Assembly: GCF_900114475.1 (NCBI RefSeq) | Contig: NZ_FOTE01000005.1 | Location: 310,001 to 374,000, forward strand | Direction: 5' to 3' | DNA: 64,000 nt | Origin: Paenibacillus sp. 1_12 | GTDB taxonomy: Bacteria > Bacillota > Bacilli > Paenibacillales > NBRC-103111 | Made by a program: the position numbers and the translations under genes | The notes under the pieces: generated by a model | Seen by the model: the letters and a program-made list of their open reading frames with translations, nothing else | Database searches by the model: none | What the model was told of the DNA's origin: nothing | Shown here: in pieces, positions 52,202 to 61,318 of the stretch | Layout: each line of letters opens with the position of its first letter | Position numbering within the stretch: position 1 is the first letter of the stretch

Positions 52202-53608
52202 CTAACTTCCTCGTGTTATCGGTAGTGTTACGGTAAAGCTCGTTCCCTCGCCTAGCGAGCTGCTGACATGGATGGTTCCATGATGGGCTTCTACAATCGA
52301 CTTTGCAATGGCTAGGCCGAGACCGTGTCCTCCCATTTGTCGGGAACGGGATTTATCCGAGCGATAGAAACGATGAAATATTTGCTCTTGTTCTTCATCG
52401 GCAATGCCTATACCGTTATCTTCGACGACTATAACCAGCTTACGATTGATATCATTGACATCTAATGAAAGCCTCAGTCGGACCTCTCCGCCACTCGGGG
52501 TATACTTTAGCGCATTATCCAGCAGGATGATAAGCAGCTGCTTATATCGTTCCAAATCTCCTTCGATATCAAGCTTCCCGGATGCGACCATTTGCAAATC
52601 AATCTGTTTGGAGCCGGATAAACCTTGCATTGATTCGATAATCATTTCCGCATGGGGCTGTAAATCGAAAGCTTCCCATTGCAGAATATACTCGGGTGTG
52701 TCCGAACGTGCCAGCAGCAGCAGATTACTAACTAGCTTGGTCATCCGTTTGACCTCATCCTTCATATTCACCAGCAGCTTGCGCACGAATGGATCGGTTT
52801 CCTCGGACTGTTCCATTTCCAAGGAATCGATGGACGACAGCATGACGCTTAAAGGAGTTCTCAACTCGTGCGAGGCATCAGCCACAAATTCACGCTGCCT
52901 TGCATAGGATTGTACAATCGGGATCATCGCCCGCTTGGACATCATATGACTCATATACAGAGCGATGCCAAAAAACAGCACAGCCAATCCACCAAAAATG
53001 TACAACAACCAATTAAACAGCTCATAGTTGTAGGAAATGTTTTTACCTACATATAAAGTGCCGATCTGCTTATTTCCCTGCATAATCGCTTTACCTGATG
53101 TGAGTAAACGAATCTCCTGTGTGTTCGTCTGTTCCAAGGGTGTTTTATATCCCCTAGGGAAACGGCGGTCCCCGAACCGGTCCTTAGATAATTGCAGCTT
53201 ATGGTAGCGCAGTTCGTTTTTCTTGGGAGCCCATCCTTTCAACAAGTCCAGCATCTGGGGACGCAGACCACGCCCGATATCGTTTCCATATAACATCTGG
53301 CCATTCGGCCCCAATATGTAATTAAAAAGCTGGTCCTGTGAAGGTCCGATAACCCCCTGAATTTCCAACAAACGCGTATCCATTATTTTATTTGTCGTGA
53401 TATGCTCCTCGATCAATCGCACCTCTTGTTCGACTAGAGCTTCCACCTCACGCTCCTGATCGTTCAGGATAATAAAATACAGCAAGGCATACACGATCAC
53501 AATAAAAATAACCAAAAAAAGCATCAAAAGTCCGCTGTATACAAGCGTCAAACGGCTTTGTGTACGCTGAAAGATGTCACTTCCCCAACGCCTTCCGATC
53601 CACTTCAA
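52202..53608 (-). CDS. sensor histidine kinase
   Basis: About 469 residues. TM1 LTLVYSGLLMLFLVIFIVIVYALLYFII, an extracellular sensor of about 150 residues, then TM2 YIFGGLAVLFFGIALYMSHM. The kinase core follows: H-box DASHELRTPLSVMLSSI, N-box LLDNALKYTP, G1 VEDNGIGI, F-box FHRFYRSDKS and G2 GGHGLGLAIAKSIVEAHHG. Two TTG starts are possible, 53608 (GAAGGA 7 bases upstream, just after the regulator stop) and 53623. It is translated directly after the response regulator gene. The stimulus is unknown. Confidence 0.9.
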   Translation of the reverse strand: MKWIGRRWGSDIFQRTQSRLTLVYSGLLMLFLVIFIVIVYALLYFIILNDQEREVEALVEQEVRLIEEHITTNKIMDTRLLEIQGVIGPSQDQLFNYILGPNGQMLYGNDIGRGLRPQMLDLLKGWAPKKNELRYHKLQLSKDRFGDRRFPRGYKTPLEQTNTQEIRLLTSGKAIMQGNKQIGTLYVGKNISYNYELFNWLLYIFGGLAVLFFGIALYMSHMMSKRAMIPIVQSYARQREFVADASHELRTPLSVMLSSIDSLEMEQSEETDPFVRKLLVNMKDEVKRMTKLVSNLLLLARSDTPEYILQWEAFDLQPHAEMIIESMQGLSGSKQIDLQMVASGKLDIEGDLERYKQLLIILLDNALKYTPSGGEVRLRLSLDVNDINRKLVIVVEDNGIGIADEEQEQIFHRFYRSDKSRSRQMGGHGLGLAIAKSIVEAHHGTIHVSSSLGEGTSFTVTLPITRGS

Positions 53609-53612
53609 CCAT

Positions 53613-54287
53613 TTATCCTTCAAGCTTATATCCCACCCCGCGAATACTTTGTATGAGTTCCTCCGAGCCGAATGGCTCCAGCTTTTTGCGGAGCAGCTTG
53701 ATGGTAGCATCCACGATCTTGGCCGAAACATCAGCATCATAACCCCATATCCGATCCAGAATCACTTCACGGGTCAGCACCTGACCTTTATTGTGCGCCA
53801 ATAAATCCAGCAATTGAAACTCGCGGGGAGTTAACTGGATCGTCACGACACCCTTTTGCACGGAAAAGCCAGTGCGAAATAGCTTAATATCTTGAAAATG
53901 CACCACCTCTTCCGTAATCGGAGCGTAATTTCGGCGAGACAACGCACGTATTCGGGCCAACAGTTCAGCAATTTCAAACGGTTTAATGAGATAATCGTCT
54001 GCCCCGGCATCCAGACCCTCTATTCGATCCTCCAATGCGTCCTTAGCGGTCAGCATCAGCACTGCACCTGAATACCCGGATTTCCTCAGTTTTCGGCAGG
54101 CATCTACACCATTTCCGTCCGGCATCATCCAATCCATAATCAACACATCATAATGAGAGGCAAGGGCATAATCACAAGCATCATTACCTGTCATCACCCA
54201 GTCCACCTGGTAATTGGCTTTTTTCTTCAGCATATGTACAATCAGCTCGCCAAGACGAGAATCATCTTCCGCTAATAGAATATTCAA
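53613..54287 (-). CDS. OmpR-family response regulator
   Basis: 224 residues. Receiver: acidic pair LAEDDSRLGE, phospho-Asp in VLIMDWMMPDG (around 51), Thr in LTAKDALE, Lys in LIKPFEI. The C-terminal winged helix is VTIQLTPREFQLLDLLAHNKGQVLTREVILDRIWGYDADVSAKIVDATIKLLRKKLE. TTG start behind GGGGTG. Together with the kinase it likely regulates the divergent exported-protein gene (inference from position). Confidence 0.92.
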   Translation of the reverse strand: MNILLAEDDSRLGELIVHMLKKKANYQVDWVMTGNDACDYALASHYDVLIMDWMMPDGNGVDACRKLRKSGYSGAVLMLTAKDALEDRIEGLDAGADDYLIKPFEIAELLARIRALSRRNYAPITEEVVHFQDIKLFRTGFSVQKGVVTIQLTPREFQLLDLLAHNKGQVLTREVILDRIWGYDADVSAKIVDATIKLLRKKLEPFGSEELIQSIRGVGYKLEG

Positions 54288-54495
54288 TGCCCTGCACCCC
54301 TTTCTCTATATTGGAAAGCATAACATGATTACATGAAAAATTAGTGAAATCTTTTGACCATATTCGAATTCGTAGCCGGCAGTTTTTTTATATAGGAATA
54401 ATGTTCCTTTCATCTAATTTTCACTTTGCAAGGATATATTAAGAATGCGCTTAGGTAGCGTACCCAAAATACACCAATTAGGAGTGATTTCGAGC

Positions 54496-55239
54496 ATGAA
54501 GAAGAAACTACTGCCCATTACTTTAGGACTTGCCCTTATGGCAATTGCCGGTACCGCATACGCACAATCAGCAACGACAACTACTTCCACAGATACAACG
54601 GCCCAGCACAAGGTACAGGGATTCAAAGGCGGCGACAAAATGAAACCCGGCGGTTTTGTCAATCAGGAGCTGTTGACCCTTCTAACTATTGACGAAGCCA
54701 CATTGCATACAGAATTGAAGGCTGGTAAATCATTGGCGGCCATTGGAGAAGCCAAAGGCGTATCCAAGCAGCAAATCATCGATCTTCTTGTGAAGCAGGA
54801 TGCTGAAAGACTGGCCAAAGCGGTCACAGACGGCAAACTAACACAAGCACAAGCCGATGAAAGAAAAGCTAAACAGTTGGAAATGATCACGAAAAGAGTA
54901 GATCAAGCTGGGGTATTTGATGGTAAAGGCGGCCCTGGCGGCAAGGGCTTTGAAGGACGCGGTGGGTTTGGCGGTCCGGGAGGACATGGAGGTCCAGGCG
55001 GGTTTGGTGGTCCGGGCGGCGGCTTGGAAGCAGCTTCCTCTATTATCGGATTAACGTCTAAGGAAATTAATGAGCAATTGAAAGCTGGTAAATCACTAAG
55101 TGAAATTGCTCAGGAAAAAGGCGTCAGCAAGCAGCAGCTGATTGATGGTCTTGTCAAGAAAGAAACCGAAAGAATCACCAAGCAGGTTGATGAAAAACAC
55201 CAACCGAAAACAACAAACAAGACACCAGCAACCAAATAA
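54496..55239 (+). CDS. exported protein with two helical repeats and Gly-rich hinge
   Basis: About 247 residues. Signal peptide KKKLLPITLGLALMAIAGTAYAQ. The mature part has two copies of a repeat: LTIDEATLHTELKAGKSLAAIGEAKGVSKQQII (about 70-103) and LTSKEINEQLKAGKSLSEIAQEKGVSKQQLI (about 200-230), each continuing as a charged helix ending in ERxxKxV. Between them lies a Gly/Phe/His-rich stretch (GGPGGKGFEGRGGFGGPGG and similar). I recognise the repeat as a common unit of uncharacterised Gram-positive exported proteins; function unknown. AGGAG precedes the ATG. Divergent from the two-component system and ended by a strong terminator. Confidence 0.78.
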   Translation: MKKKLLPITLGLALMAIAGTAYAQSATTTTSTDTTAQHKVQGFKGGDKMKPGGFVNQELLTLLTIDEATLHTELKAGKSLAAIGEAKGVSKQQIIDLLVKQDAERLAKAVTDGKLTQAQADERKAKQLEMITKRVDQAGVFDGKGGPGGKGFEGRGGFGGPGGHGGPGGFGGPGGGLEAASSIIGLTSKEINEQLKAGKSLSEIAQEKGVSKQQLIDGLVKKETERITKQVDEKHQPKTTNKTPATK

Positions 55240-55279
55240 TTTACAGCCACTACGGTGGTCACAATTACTTATAATGAAA

Positions 55280-55324
55280 GGACAATCCATCATCCTCTAC
55301 GGATGATGGGGATTGTCCTTTTTG
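55280..55324 (+). terminator. strong terminator after the repeat protein gene
   Basis: GGACAATCC (55280-55288) and GGATTGTCC (55310-55318) with an inner ATCATCC/GGATGAT stem, followed by five T residues. Confidence 0.93.
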
Positions 55325-55414
55325 TATTTATTCAGCTGCTATATGACTTTACTCAAACTTTTGCTACAATGTCATATAGAGTTTATTCATGATGTGACCC
55401 AAGGAGAGAACACA

Positions 55415-55630
55415 ATGGCACAAAACCGCCGACTGGAAACCGATCAAGAATTTAATGAGGCAATGGAGAATCAAGCTCTTATCCGAATTTTTAAAGACGA
55501 TCATATCATAGATTCCGGAGTTGTGATTACCCGCTTTGACAATCAAACCATTGTCGTGCAATCCGGCGTAAGTGGACTATTTTATTATTCAAGAGTATCC
55601 TGTGAGTTTTTCGAGACTAAGCAGCGATGA
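55415..55630 (+). CDS. small conserved hypothetical protein
   Basis: 71 residues from ATG behind AAGGAG. N-terminal helix (DQEFNEAMENQALIRIF) then a beta-barrel-like run (HIIDSGVVITRFDNQTIVVQSGVSGLFYYSRVSCEFF). The strand pattern loosely resembles Sm-like folds but no family is identified. Convergent with the aldo/keto reductase gene, with only 6 bases between stops. Confidence 0.65.
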   Translation: MAQNRRLETDQEFNEAMENQALIRIFKDDHIIDSGVVITRFDNQTIVVQSGVSGLFYYSRVSCEFFETKQR

Positions 55631-55636
55631 CCCGCT

Positions 55637-56590
55637 TTAAACCGGGAAGGCCTCATCAATTTGGTTAGTTTGCTCTTCGCTAAGGCTCCAGCCAACCGCG
55701 CCCACATTTTCATTCAGCTGCTCAAGCTTACTCACACCAACAATTGCTGCTGAAACAGCGGGGCGATTAATAATCCAGTTCAAGCTTACCTGTGCTGGCG
55801 TTTTGCCAAGCTCGTTCGCGATGTCCTTTAGCAGCTGAACACCCTCCTGAAATTTCTTCGCCCGTTCCGCTACGGCCGGTTCCTCGGCTCCTCGGCTTCC
55901 TCTCGGAATATTGGACTCATATTTACCCGATAAAATGCCTCCGCCCATGGGACTGTAGAGAATCATTCCGATTCCCTGGTCTACACACATTGGCTGTAGT
56001 TCTTTCTCTATCGCCCGATTCGCCAGACTGTAATTAGGCTGTACAGAAATAAAGCTGGCGAGCTTATTCACATCACTGACCCAAAGAGCTTTCGTCAGCA
56101 CCCAGGCAGGGAAATTCGAGCAGCCAATATAACGAACCTTGCCTTGGCGAATCAAATCATCGTATGCACGCAGTGATTCTTCAAGGGGAGTTTCATAGTC
56201 GACATTATGGGCTTGGTATAGGTCAATATAGTCAGTGCCAAGCCGCCGCAGGCTATTCTCGACCTCTTGCATAATATGCAGACGGGATTGACCTCTGTTA
56301 TTAATGCCAGGACCTACGTCACCATGCACCTTGGTAGCCACGACAACCTCGTGACGACGGCCTTTGATCGTCCTGCCAAGAATTTCTTCCGCTTCTCCAC
56401 CAGTGTAGCGATTAGCATTATCGAACAGATTAATCCCAAGATCGATTGCTTCACGGATAATACGAAATGAATCAGTAGGTGTGACCTTTCCCGGCTTACC
56501 CCAGGGCGGAGTAGGACTCCCGAAGTTCCAGCAGCCCAAACTAAGTCTAGATACTTTAAGTCCTGATTTACCTAATCTGACATATTCCAT
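55637..56590 (-). CDS. aldo/keto reductase
   Basis: 317 residues, NADPH-dependent TIM barrel. LGKSGLKVSRLSLGCWNFG at the N-terminus, catalytic Asp and Tyr in NLFDNANRYTGGEAEEILG, Lys in VVVATKVHG, His in DLYQAHNVD, and cofactor loop near AIVGVSKLEQLNENVGA. Broadly similar to the YhdN/YajO/Kv-beta group. Substrate unknown. AGGAGG precedes the ATG. Confidence 0.92.
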   Translation of the reverse strand: MEYVRLGKSGLKVSRLSLGCWNFGSPTPPWGKPGKVTPTDSFRIIREAIDLGINLFDNANRYTGGEAEEILGRTIKGRRHEVVVATKVHGDVGPGINNRGQSRLHIMQEVENSLRRLGTDYIDLYQAHNVDYETPLEESLRAYDDLIRQGKVRYIGCSNFPAWVLTKALWVSDVNKLASFISVQPNYSLANRAIEKELQPMCVDQGIGMILYSPMGGGILSGKYESNIPRGSRGAEEPAVAERAKKFQEGVQLLKDIANELGKTPAQVSLNWIINRPAVSAAIVGVSKLEQLNENVGAVGWSLSEEQTNQIDEAFPV

Positions 56591-56662
56591 TTGATTTCCT
56601 CCTCAGAGCTTTGCAACGCAAAGCTTTCTTCGTAAGCATCATTTGAGCTTGCCTTGCCTATT

Positions 56663-56983
56663 TTATTTACTGAAATAGGCAGCATTCTTAAGGAAAACGC
56701 TTTCTACACGCTCAACAATCGCGCCATCCAGCTCGGACTCGTTCCTTGCCTTTTGCCATTCCGGGTCATTCCTGAATATCTCGAATTTGGCATCACGTTC
56801 ATCACGGCTGGCAAACTCCATTATGTAGTACAATCGGTTGTGCTCTGAATCCGTGTCTTCCCAAAACTCGGTAACCTTCATCCCGATTCTGGAGAAAATT
56901 CGCAAGGTGTGATTAGCGAAACGGTCGTGGATTGCTTGCATCCGGCCAGGATGAATATAATAAATTCGAAGTTCGTAAAGCAT
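56663..56983 (-). CDS. NIPSNAP family protein
   Basis: 106 residues of the ferredoxin-like dimeric alpha-beta barrel family. MLYELRIYYIHPGRMQAIHDRFANHTLRIFSRIGMKVTEFWE and the RLYYIMEFASRDERDAKFEIFRNDPEW pattern are typical of NIPSNAP proteins. Their biochemical role is unclear; some relatives are monooxygenase-like. GAGGG upstream. It follows the aldo/keto reductase in the same direction. Confidence 0.88.
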   Translation of the reverse strand: MLYELRIYYIHPGRMQAIHDRFANHTLRIFSRIGMKVTEFWEDTDSEHNRLYYIMEFASRDERDAKFEIFRNDPEWQKARNESELDGAIVERVESVFLKNAAYFSK

Positions 56984-57103
56984 CAGATCGTCCCTCTTCT
57001 CCTTATTTGTTCCTTACCTTTCTTATTATAAGTTACAATTCCTGTATCGAAAATGACTGAATTATTTGAAACTTAGTATCGTGAAGTAAAGTAACCCCAA
57101 CAT

Positions 57104-58246
57104 TTATGAAGCTGCGACGGTTTTTTTATCCCAAGCATTCACGATAAGGACACTAACTACACAGCCGAGGGCAATCCACCCGTTGTAGAAAAACACCTCT
57201 TTCATTCCAACTGCTTCGCTGGCATATCCTCCGAGAAAGCTGCCGATAATCCTCGCAACACCGAGACTGAGCAGAGCGTTCAAAGTTTGGCCGCTGGCTT
57301 TCAACTCCTTGGGAACCTGTTGATTGATATACATCGCCATAGTCACAGAAAGAACAATAAAAATCAGTCCATGCAGTATCTGGGCAGGCAGTACCCATAG
57401 CGGATTATCTGTCAACGAAAAGGCGAACCAACGTAGTGCTGCCGCGATACTTGCCACCAGCAAAATATGTGTGATCCTCACTCGCTCAAAGATCCGCTTC
57501 GCCAGCAGCAAAAATGGGATTTCACTAATCGAAGAGATCACCATCGACCACCCCAGAAGGACGCTATCGCCCCCCATCGATTTGTAGTAAACAGGAAAAA
57601 ACGTATAGTAATAGCCTAAAGTAATTTGCAGAATCACGTTGATTCCCAAATATATCATCAGCTTGCGCTGCTTGAACAGCACCCAAATACGTACCCTGTC
57701 CCCTGTAGCTCGATAACCGGGAACTTTAGGAAAACGCAGTAAAAGCAGCAGGGCTACCAGCATTACCAGCGAATATACAGGAAATAAGTAGTTGATGTTC
57801 AACTGCGCTATAAAACCAAAAGCAATCGACATCAAGGCAAAGCCGACCGTTCCGCCCAGGCGAATAAGACCAAACGACCAGCGCTTCTGCTTTTCCAGCT
57901 CCTGCAAAGTCATCGCATCACTGATAGCAAATATAGATGTGTGAAAGAACGTAAATAAACATACCATCGACATTAAAAAGATATACATCGTAGACAGCGG
58001 AAAAAGCAGCATGATGCTTCCACAGCCGATGATCAATATCATCAGAATCGTGTTTTTATTGTTGGCATGGTCCCCTCGTGAGCCCCAGAAGGGCTGAGCC
58101 AGCAGAGCGACTAACGGTCCCAAACTTAACAGCGTACCAATTTCTGAAGGTGTGGCACCAACGGATTGAAAATAAATCGGCAGGAACGTCCCATATACAG
58201 CGTTTCCCATATAAATAACCATATAAAATAGTAAAAAGTAGACCAT
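57104..58246 (-). CDS. MFS transporter (MFS_1-like, nucleoside/phenylpropionate type)
   Basis: 380 residues with 12 predicted helices, first VYFLLFYMVIYMGNAVYGTFLPIYFQSVG. The loop 2-3 region reads QPFWGSRGDHANNKNT, close to the PFWGxxxDR pattern of LacY/HcaT-like carriers, and helix 7 region begins KLMIYLGINVILQITLGYYYTFFPVYYKSMGG. Substrate unknown. AAAGG precedes the ATG. Confidence 0.88.
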   Translation of the reverse strand: MVYFLLFYMVIYMGNAVYGTFLPIYFQSVGATPSEIGTLLSLGPLVALLAQPFWGSRGDHANNKNTILMILIIGCGSIMLLFPLSTMYIFLMSMVCLFTFFHTSIFAISDAMTLQELEKQKRWSFGLIRLGGTVGFALMSIAFGFIAQLNINYLFPVYSLVMLVALLLLLRFPKVPGYRATGDRVRIWVLFKQRKLMIYLGINVILQITLGYYYTFFPVYYKSMGGDSVLLGWSMVISSISEIPFLLLAKRIFERVRITHILLVASIAAALRWFAFSLTDNPLWVLPAQILHGLIFIVLSVTMAMYINQQVPKELKASGQTLNALLSLGVARIIGSFLGGYASEAVGMKEVFFYNGWIALGCVVSVLIVNAWDKKTVAAS

Positions 58247-58346
58247 GCGTAAATTCCTTTCGACGTGCAGACATTTCTCACTATTGTATCAAGAGCGGCA
58301 GGCTGTGGGAAGCAGGAACTTCACGTAGGTTTAATCCATGGAGACT

Positions 58347-58370
58347 AAAAAAAGCAGCCCTATAGGCTGC
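58347..58370 (-). terminator. terminator overlapping the stop codon of the small hypothetical gene
   Basis: GCAGCC (58354-58359) and GGCTGC (58365-58370) with TTTTTTT on the minus strand (A-run 58347-58353). The stop codon TAG of the gene lies in its loop. Confidence 0.85.
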
Positions 58371-58581
58371 TCATCCGTTCCATTTTGTATTTTTTTAATC
58401 CATTATAGGCCATCTCAAGCTGACTGTTAATGTGCATTTCTGACGCCGAGTCACTCATCATGCTACAGGCTCTGACCAGACTGTCGATAACGCTGAACAA
58501 TTCAGGGTCTGTGCGGTAGCAATCCGTAGATATTTCCTGCATTTCGTAAATCTTTTCCGCAAAGGCTGGGTAAGCAGTCAT
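58360..58581 (-). CDS. small hypothetical protein
   Basis: 73 residues, helical and acidic-neutral (FAEKIYEMQEISTDCYRTDPELFSVIDSLVRACSMM, SQLEMAYNGLKKYKMERM), with no signal or membrane segment. ATG at 58581 follows GAAGGG. No family recognised. Its end is part of a terminator hairpin. Confidence 0.6.
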   Translation of the reverse strand: MTAYPAFAEKIYEMQEISTDCYRTDPELFSVIDSLVRACSMMSDSASEMHINSQLEMAYNGLKKYKMERMSSL

Positions 58582-58765
58582 GTTAATCAAATCCCTTCTT
58601 AGTTAAGGAATAAAAAACAATGATACACAATATAGCCTTTTTAAAAACGATTTAGTGTGTCTTAATAGTTATTGTAACGCTTACAAACAAGTTTTACAAT
58701 ACACTATTTCAATTATTTTATGTGATTGTATTGACAAGCATTCCATTATGACTGCATTTGTTTGA

Positions 58766-59323
58766 TCAGCTTAACGTTCTGTACTTGGCAATCTCCTGTT
58801 CATACATATCTCCACCATGAGAATCATAAACAACCATCACCGGAAATTGCTCGACCGTAAGCTTGCGGATGGCCTCAGGCCCAAGATCCTCATAAGCAAC
58901 GACTTCAGCCGCTTTTACCTTCTGTGCCAGCAGAGCCGATAAACCACCAATGGCAGCGAAGCATACAGCTTCATATTGTTGACAGGCCTCTCTAACCTCC
59001 TGGCTTCGGGGTCCTTTGCCAATGGTAGCTTTGACTCCATACTTATACATAGCAGGTGTGTAAGGGTCCATCCGAGAGGCTGTTGTCGGCGCAATGGAGC
59101 CGATAATTTGACCTGGCTTCGGTGGAGTCGGCCCTGCGTAGAAGACCACTTCATTTTTCAAATTCACGGGAAATTCCTCGCCGCGATCGATCAGCTCCAG
59201 CAGTCGCTTATGTGCCGCATCGCGCGCTACGTAGATCGTTCCATTCAGAAAAACCTCATCCCCTGCTCGAAACTGCAAGACTTGTTCTCTCGTTAGAGGT
59301 GTCTCCAGATAAATTTTGGCCAT
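58766..59323 (-). CDS. class I fumarate hydratase, beta subunit (Fe-S type C-terminal part)
   Basis: 185 residues, the C-terminal catalytic part of Fe-S hydro-lyases of the TtdB/fumarase class. Landmarks: LRAGDEVFLNGTIYVARDAAHKR (here FRAGDEVFL), FYAGPTPPKPGQIIGSIAPTTASRMD, KATIGKGPRS, and a final DPEAI-VYDSHGGDMYE-type end. It pairs with the alpha subunit encoded 23 bases upstream. Interconverts fumarate and malate (tartrate dehydratase is the alternative). Confidence 0.9.
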   Translation of the reverse strand: MAKIYLETPLTREQVLQFRAGDEVFLNGTIYVARDAAHKRLLELIDRGEEFPVNLKNEVVFYAGPTPPKPGQIIGSIAPTTASRMDPYTPAMYKYGVKATIGKGPRSQEVREACQQYEAVCFAAIGGLSALLAQKVKAAEVVAYEDLGPEAIRKLTVEQFPVMVVYDSHGGDMYEQEIAKYRTLS

Positions 59324-59346
59324 AATTCAGCACCGCCTTTTATAGT

Positions 59347-60189
59347 TTAGATAACACAGGATTTCTTTCGTGCAGCGTGACATTGTAGATTTACGGCGAC
59401 CGGAAGCGCGGTGATATGACAGCCGTACGTTTCAACTGCCACCCATAGAGCTGTACTCGTTCCGCCTAAGCCTTGTGGTCCAATTCCCGTCTTATTGATT
59501 TCCTCCAACAAATCCTTCTCCAGCTCAGCAATATGTGGTTCATGATGATATTCGCCCACATTCCGCAAAATCGCTTCCTTGGCAATCTCAGTTACTTTAT
59601 CGAAACTTCCGCCAATGCCTACACCTACAACCAAGGGTGGACATGCCCTGCCGCCTGCTGCAATGATCGTATCCATTACAAATTTTTTGACACCGGCAGC
59701 GCCATCTCCTGGAAGCAAAAACTTCATTGCGCTCATATTCTCGCTTCCGCCGCCCTTCGGCAGCACTGTGAGCTTAATTTGATCTCCTGGAACAATTTCA
59801 GTATGAATGACGCCGGGGGTATTATCGTTCGTATTTTTACGCAATAACGGATCGCCTACAATCGAATTGCGCAAGTATCCATCCTTATATCCCTTCCTAA
59901 TTCCATCGTGAATCGCTTCATTGAAGCTTCCGCCTTCGATATGGACATCCTGCCCCACCTTGGCATAGACGACAGTAAGCCCTGTATCATGGCAATACGG
60001 CCGATCTTCTTCAGCAGCCAATTGTGCATTCTCGAGTAATTGATCCAGAATGCTTTTGCCCAGAGGAGATTTTTCGGTTGCACTTGCTTTGCGGAAGCCC
60101 TCAACAATATCCTCCGGTAAGTAATAGCAGGCCTCCATGCACAAAATAGCTACAGCATCACGAATTTGATCAACATGAATTGTCCTCAT
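59347..60189 (-). CDS. class I fumarate hydratase, alpha subunit
   Basis: 280 residues. It holds the [4Fe-4S]-binding Cys residues and the motifs RPYCHDTGLTVVYAKVG, NTPGVIHTEIVPGDQIKLTVLPKGGGSENMSAM and VVGVGIGGSF, typical for TtdA/fumarase alpha subunits. Forms the two-subunit, oxygen-sensitive fumarase with the downstream gene. GAGGATG precedes the start. The TrmB-type regulator gene upstream may control the pair. Confidence 0.9.
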   Translation of the reverse strand: MRTIHVDQIRDAVAILCMEACYYLPEDIVEGFRKASATEKSPLGKSILDQLLENAQLAAEEDRPYCHDTGLTVVYAKVGQDVHIEGGSFNEAIHDGIRKGYKDGYLRNSIVGDPLLRKNTNDNTPGVIHTEIVPGDQIKLTVLPKGGGSENMSAMKFLLPGDGAAGVKKFVMDTIIAAGGRACPPLVVGVGIGGSFDKVTEIAKEAILRNVGEYHHEPHIAELEKDLLEEINKTGIGPQGLGGTSTALWVAVETYGCHITALPVAVNLQCHAARKKSCVI

Positions 60190-60233
60190 TATTCTTTCAT
60201 CCTCTCTACGATTCTCAGATTGCCTGCGTCTTC

Positions 60234-61019
60234 TTAGATTTCACCGAAAAAGCTTTTCCTCGCTGGAGCAATCCATTGGTCCATCTCTTCCCGCTTTTCT
60301 TCGCCTACCAATCGGTTTACAAGTACATCATGCCAAATATAATCCTCCAGCAAATAAATATGAGCCGGATCGTCCGTATAAAACGCATTGCCGCCATGCT
60401 CAATGGAATTTCCGTAGAACAGCTCTTGGCCGTCTATCGATATAATGAACCAAGGATGGTCAACATGCGCTACGTAATGGGTTTTCCGATGGAGATCCAG
60501 CCCAGGCAGTGAATCTTCCACTTGGAATAATATGCCTCTTAGCAAGCACCCCTCTTGCCGCTCCTTCAGATCATCCTGCAGCTTAACGTACATCGGCTCC
60601 CATAACGAAAGCACGATCCGCTTGCGGGCACGTCGAATAAGGACTCGGCAAAAAGATAGGATATTGTCTTCCCCTTTTACTGTAGAAACGTAAATTTCAG
60701 GCTCAGGCTCCTGCTTTTCAAGCGCTTTCAATTCGTTCTCCAGACTGCTGTACGTTTCTTCCCATTTTGTCTTCATCGACTCTAGGAAAACTTCGACCGG
60801 TAAAGACGAGTAATGGGCTCCACCTTCGCTTTCCTGCTTCATGACCAGTCCATGCTGCACCAAGCCATTCAACACATCATACACCCGCGCTCGCGGTACG
60901 CCCGATACTTTACTGATCTGATAGGCATTGGAGAGACCCAACGGAACTAATGAAAGGTATACCTTGGCCTCATATTGAGTTAACCCCATAGCCTGAATGT
61001 TCCGCAGCAGCTCTTCCAT
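60234..61019 (-). CDS. TrmB family transcriptional regulator
   Basis: About 261 residues. N-terminal winged helix of the TrmB class (IQAMGLTQYEAKVYLSLVPLGLSNAYQISKVSGVPRARVYDVLNGLVQHGLV), a helical linker (EETYSSLENELKALEKQEPE), then a PLD-like effector domain (NILSFCRVLIRRARKRIVLSLWEPMY). TrmB proteins usually sense sugars or other metabolites. Start at 61019 behind GGGGA. Upstream of fumarase in the same direction, 44 bases apart. Confidence 0.88.
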   Translation of the reverse strand: MEELLRNIQAMGLTQYEAKVYLSLVPLGLSNAYQISKVSGVPRARVYDVLNGLVQHGLVMKQESEGGAHYSSLPVEVFLESMKTKWEETYSSLENELKALEKQEPEPEIYVSTVKGEDNILSFCRVLIRRARKRIVLSLWEPMYVKLQDDLKERQEGCLLRGILFQVEDSLPGLDLHRKTHYVAHVDHPWFIISIDGQELFYGNSIEHGGNAFYTDDPAHIYLLEDYIWHDVLVNRLVGEEKREEMDQWIAPARKSFFGEI

Positions 61020-61257
61020 TCGCATTCCCCATTTCCACGCCAAACATTAGTGACTATTATAGTAATTACTATCATTGCTGATTTCATATTAACAAATAAA
61101 ATTAAGGTTTTCAATAACAATTATGATGAGATTAACGTCTTGTTGTCCGAGTGTTGGTTGTGCTCTACATTATCCTTGCAGTAGGTGCCCCCCATTCATT
61201 GCGCTAAATAATTAAAGTCAATAAACCAAAATACAGTTGTTTCTTTTCGCGCAAATA

Positions 61258-61285
61258 GAGCCTGACGTGAAGTCAGGCTCATTTT
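61258..61285. terminator. terminator between the TrmB region and the aldo/keto reductase
   Basis: GAGCCTGAC (61258-61266) and GTCAGGCTC (61272-61280), 9-bp perfect stem, 5-nt loop. The T-run is on the plus strand side; it still lies just after the minus-strand reductase stop. No other feature seen in 61020-61257. Confidence 0.8.
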
Positions 61286-61318
61286 TCAATAATAACTTTT
61301 AATTGCATTCAATTGCTT

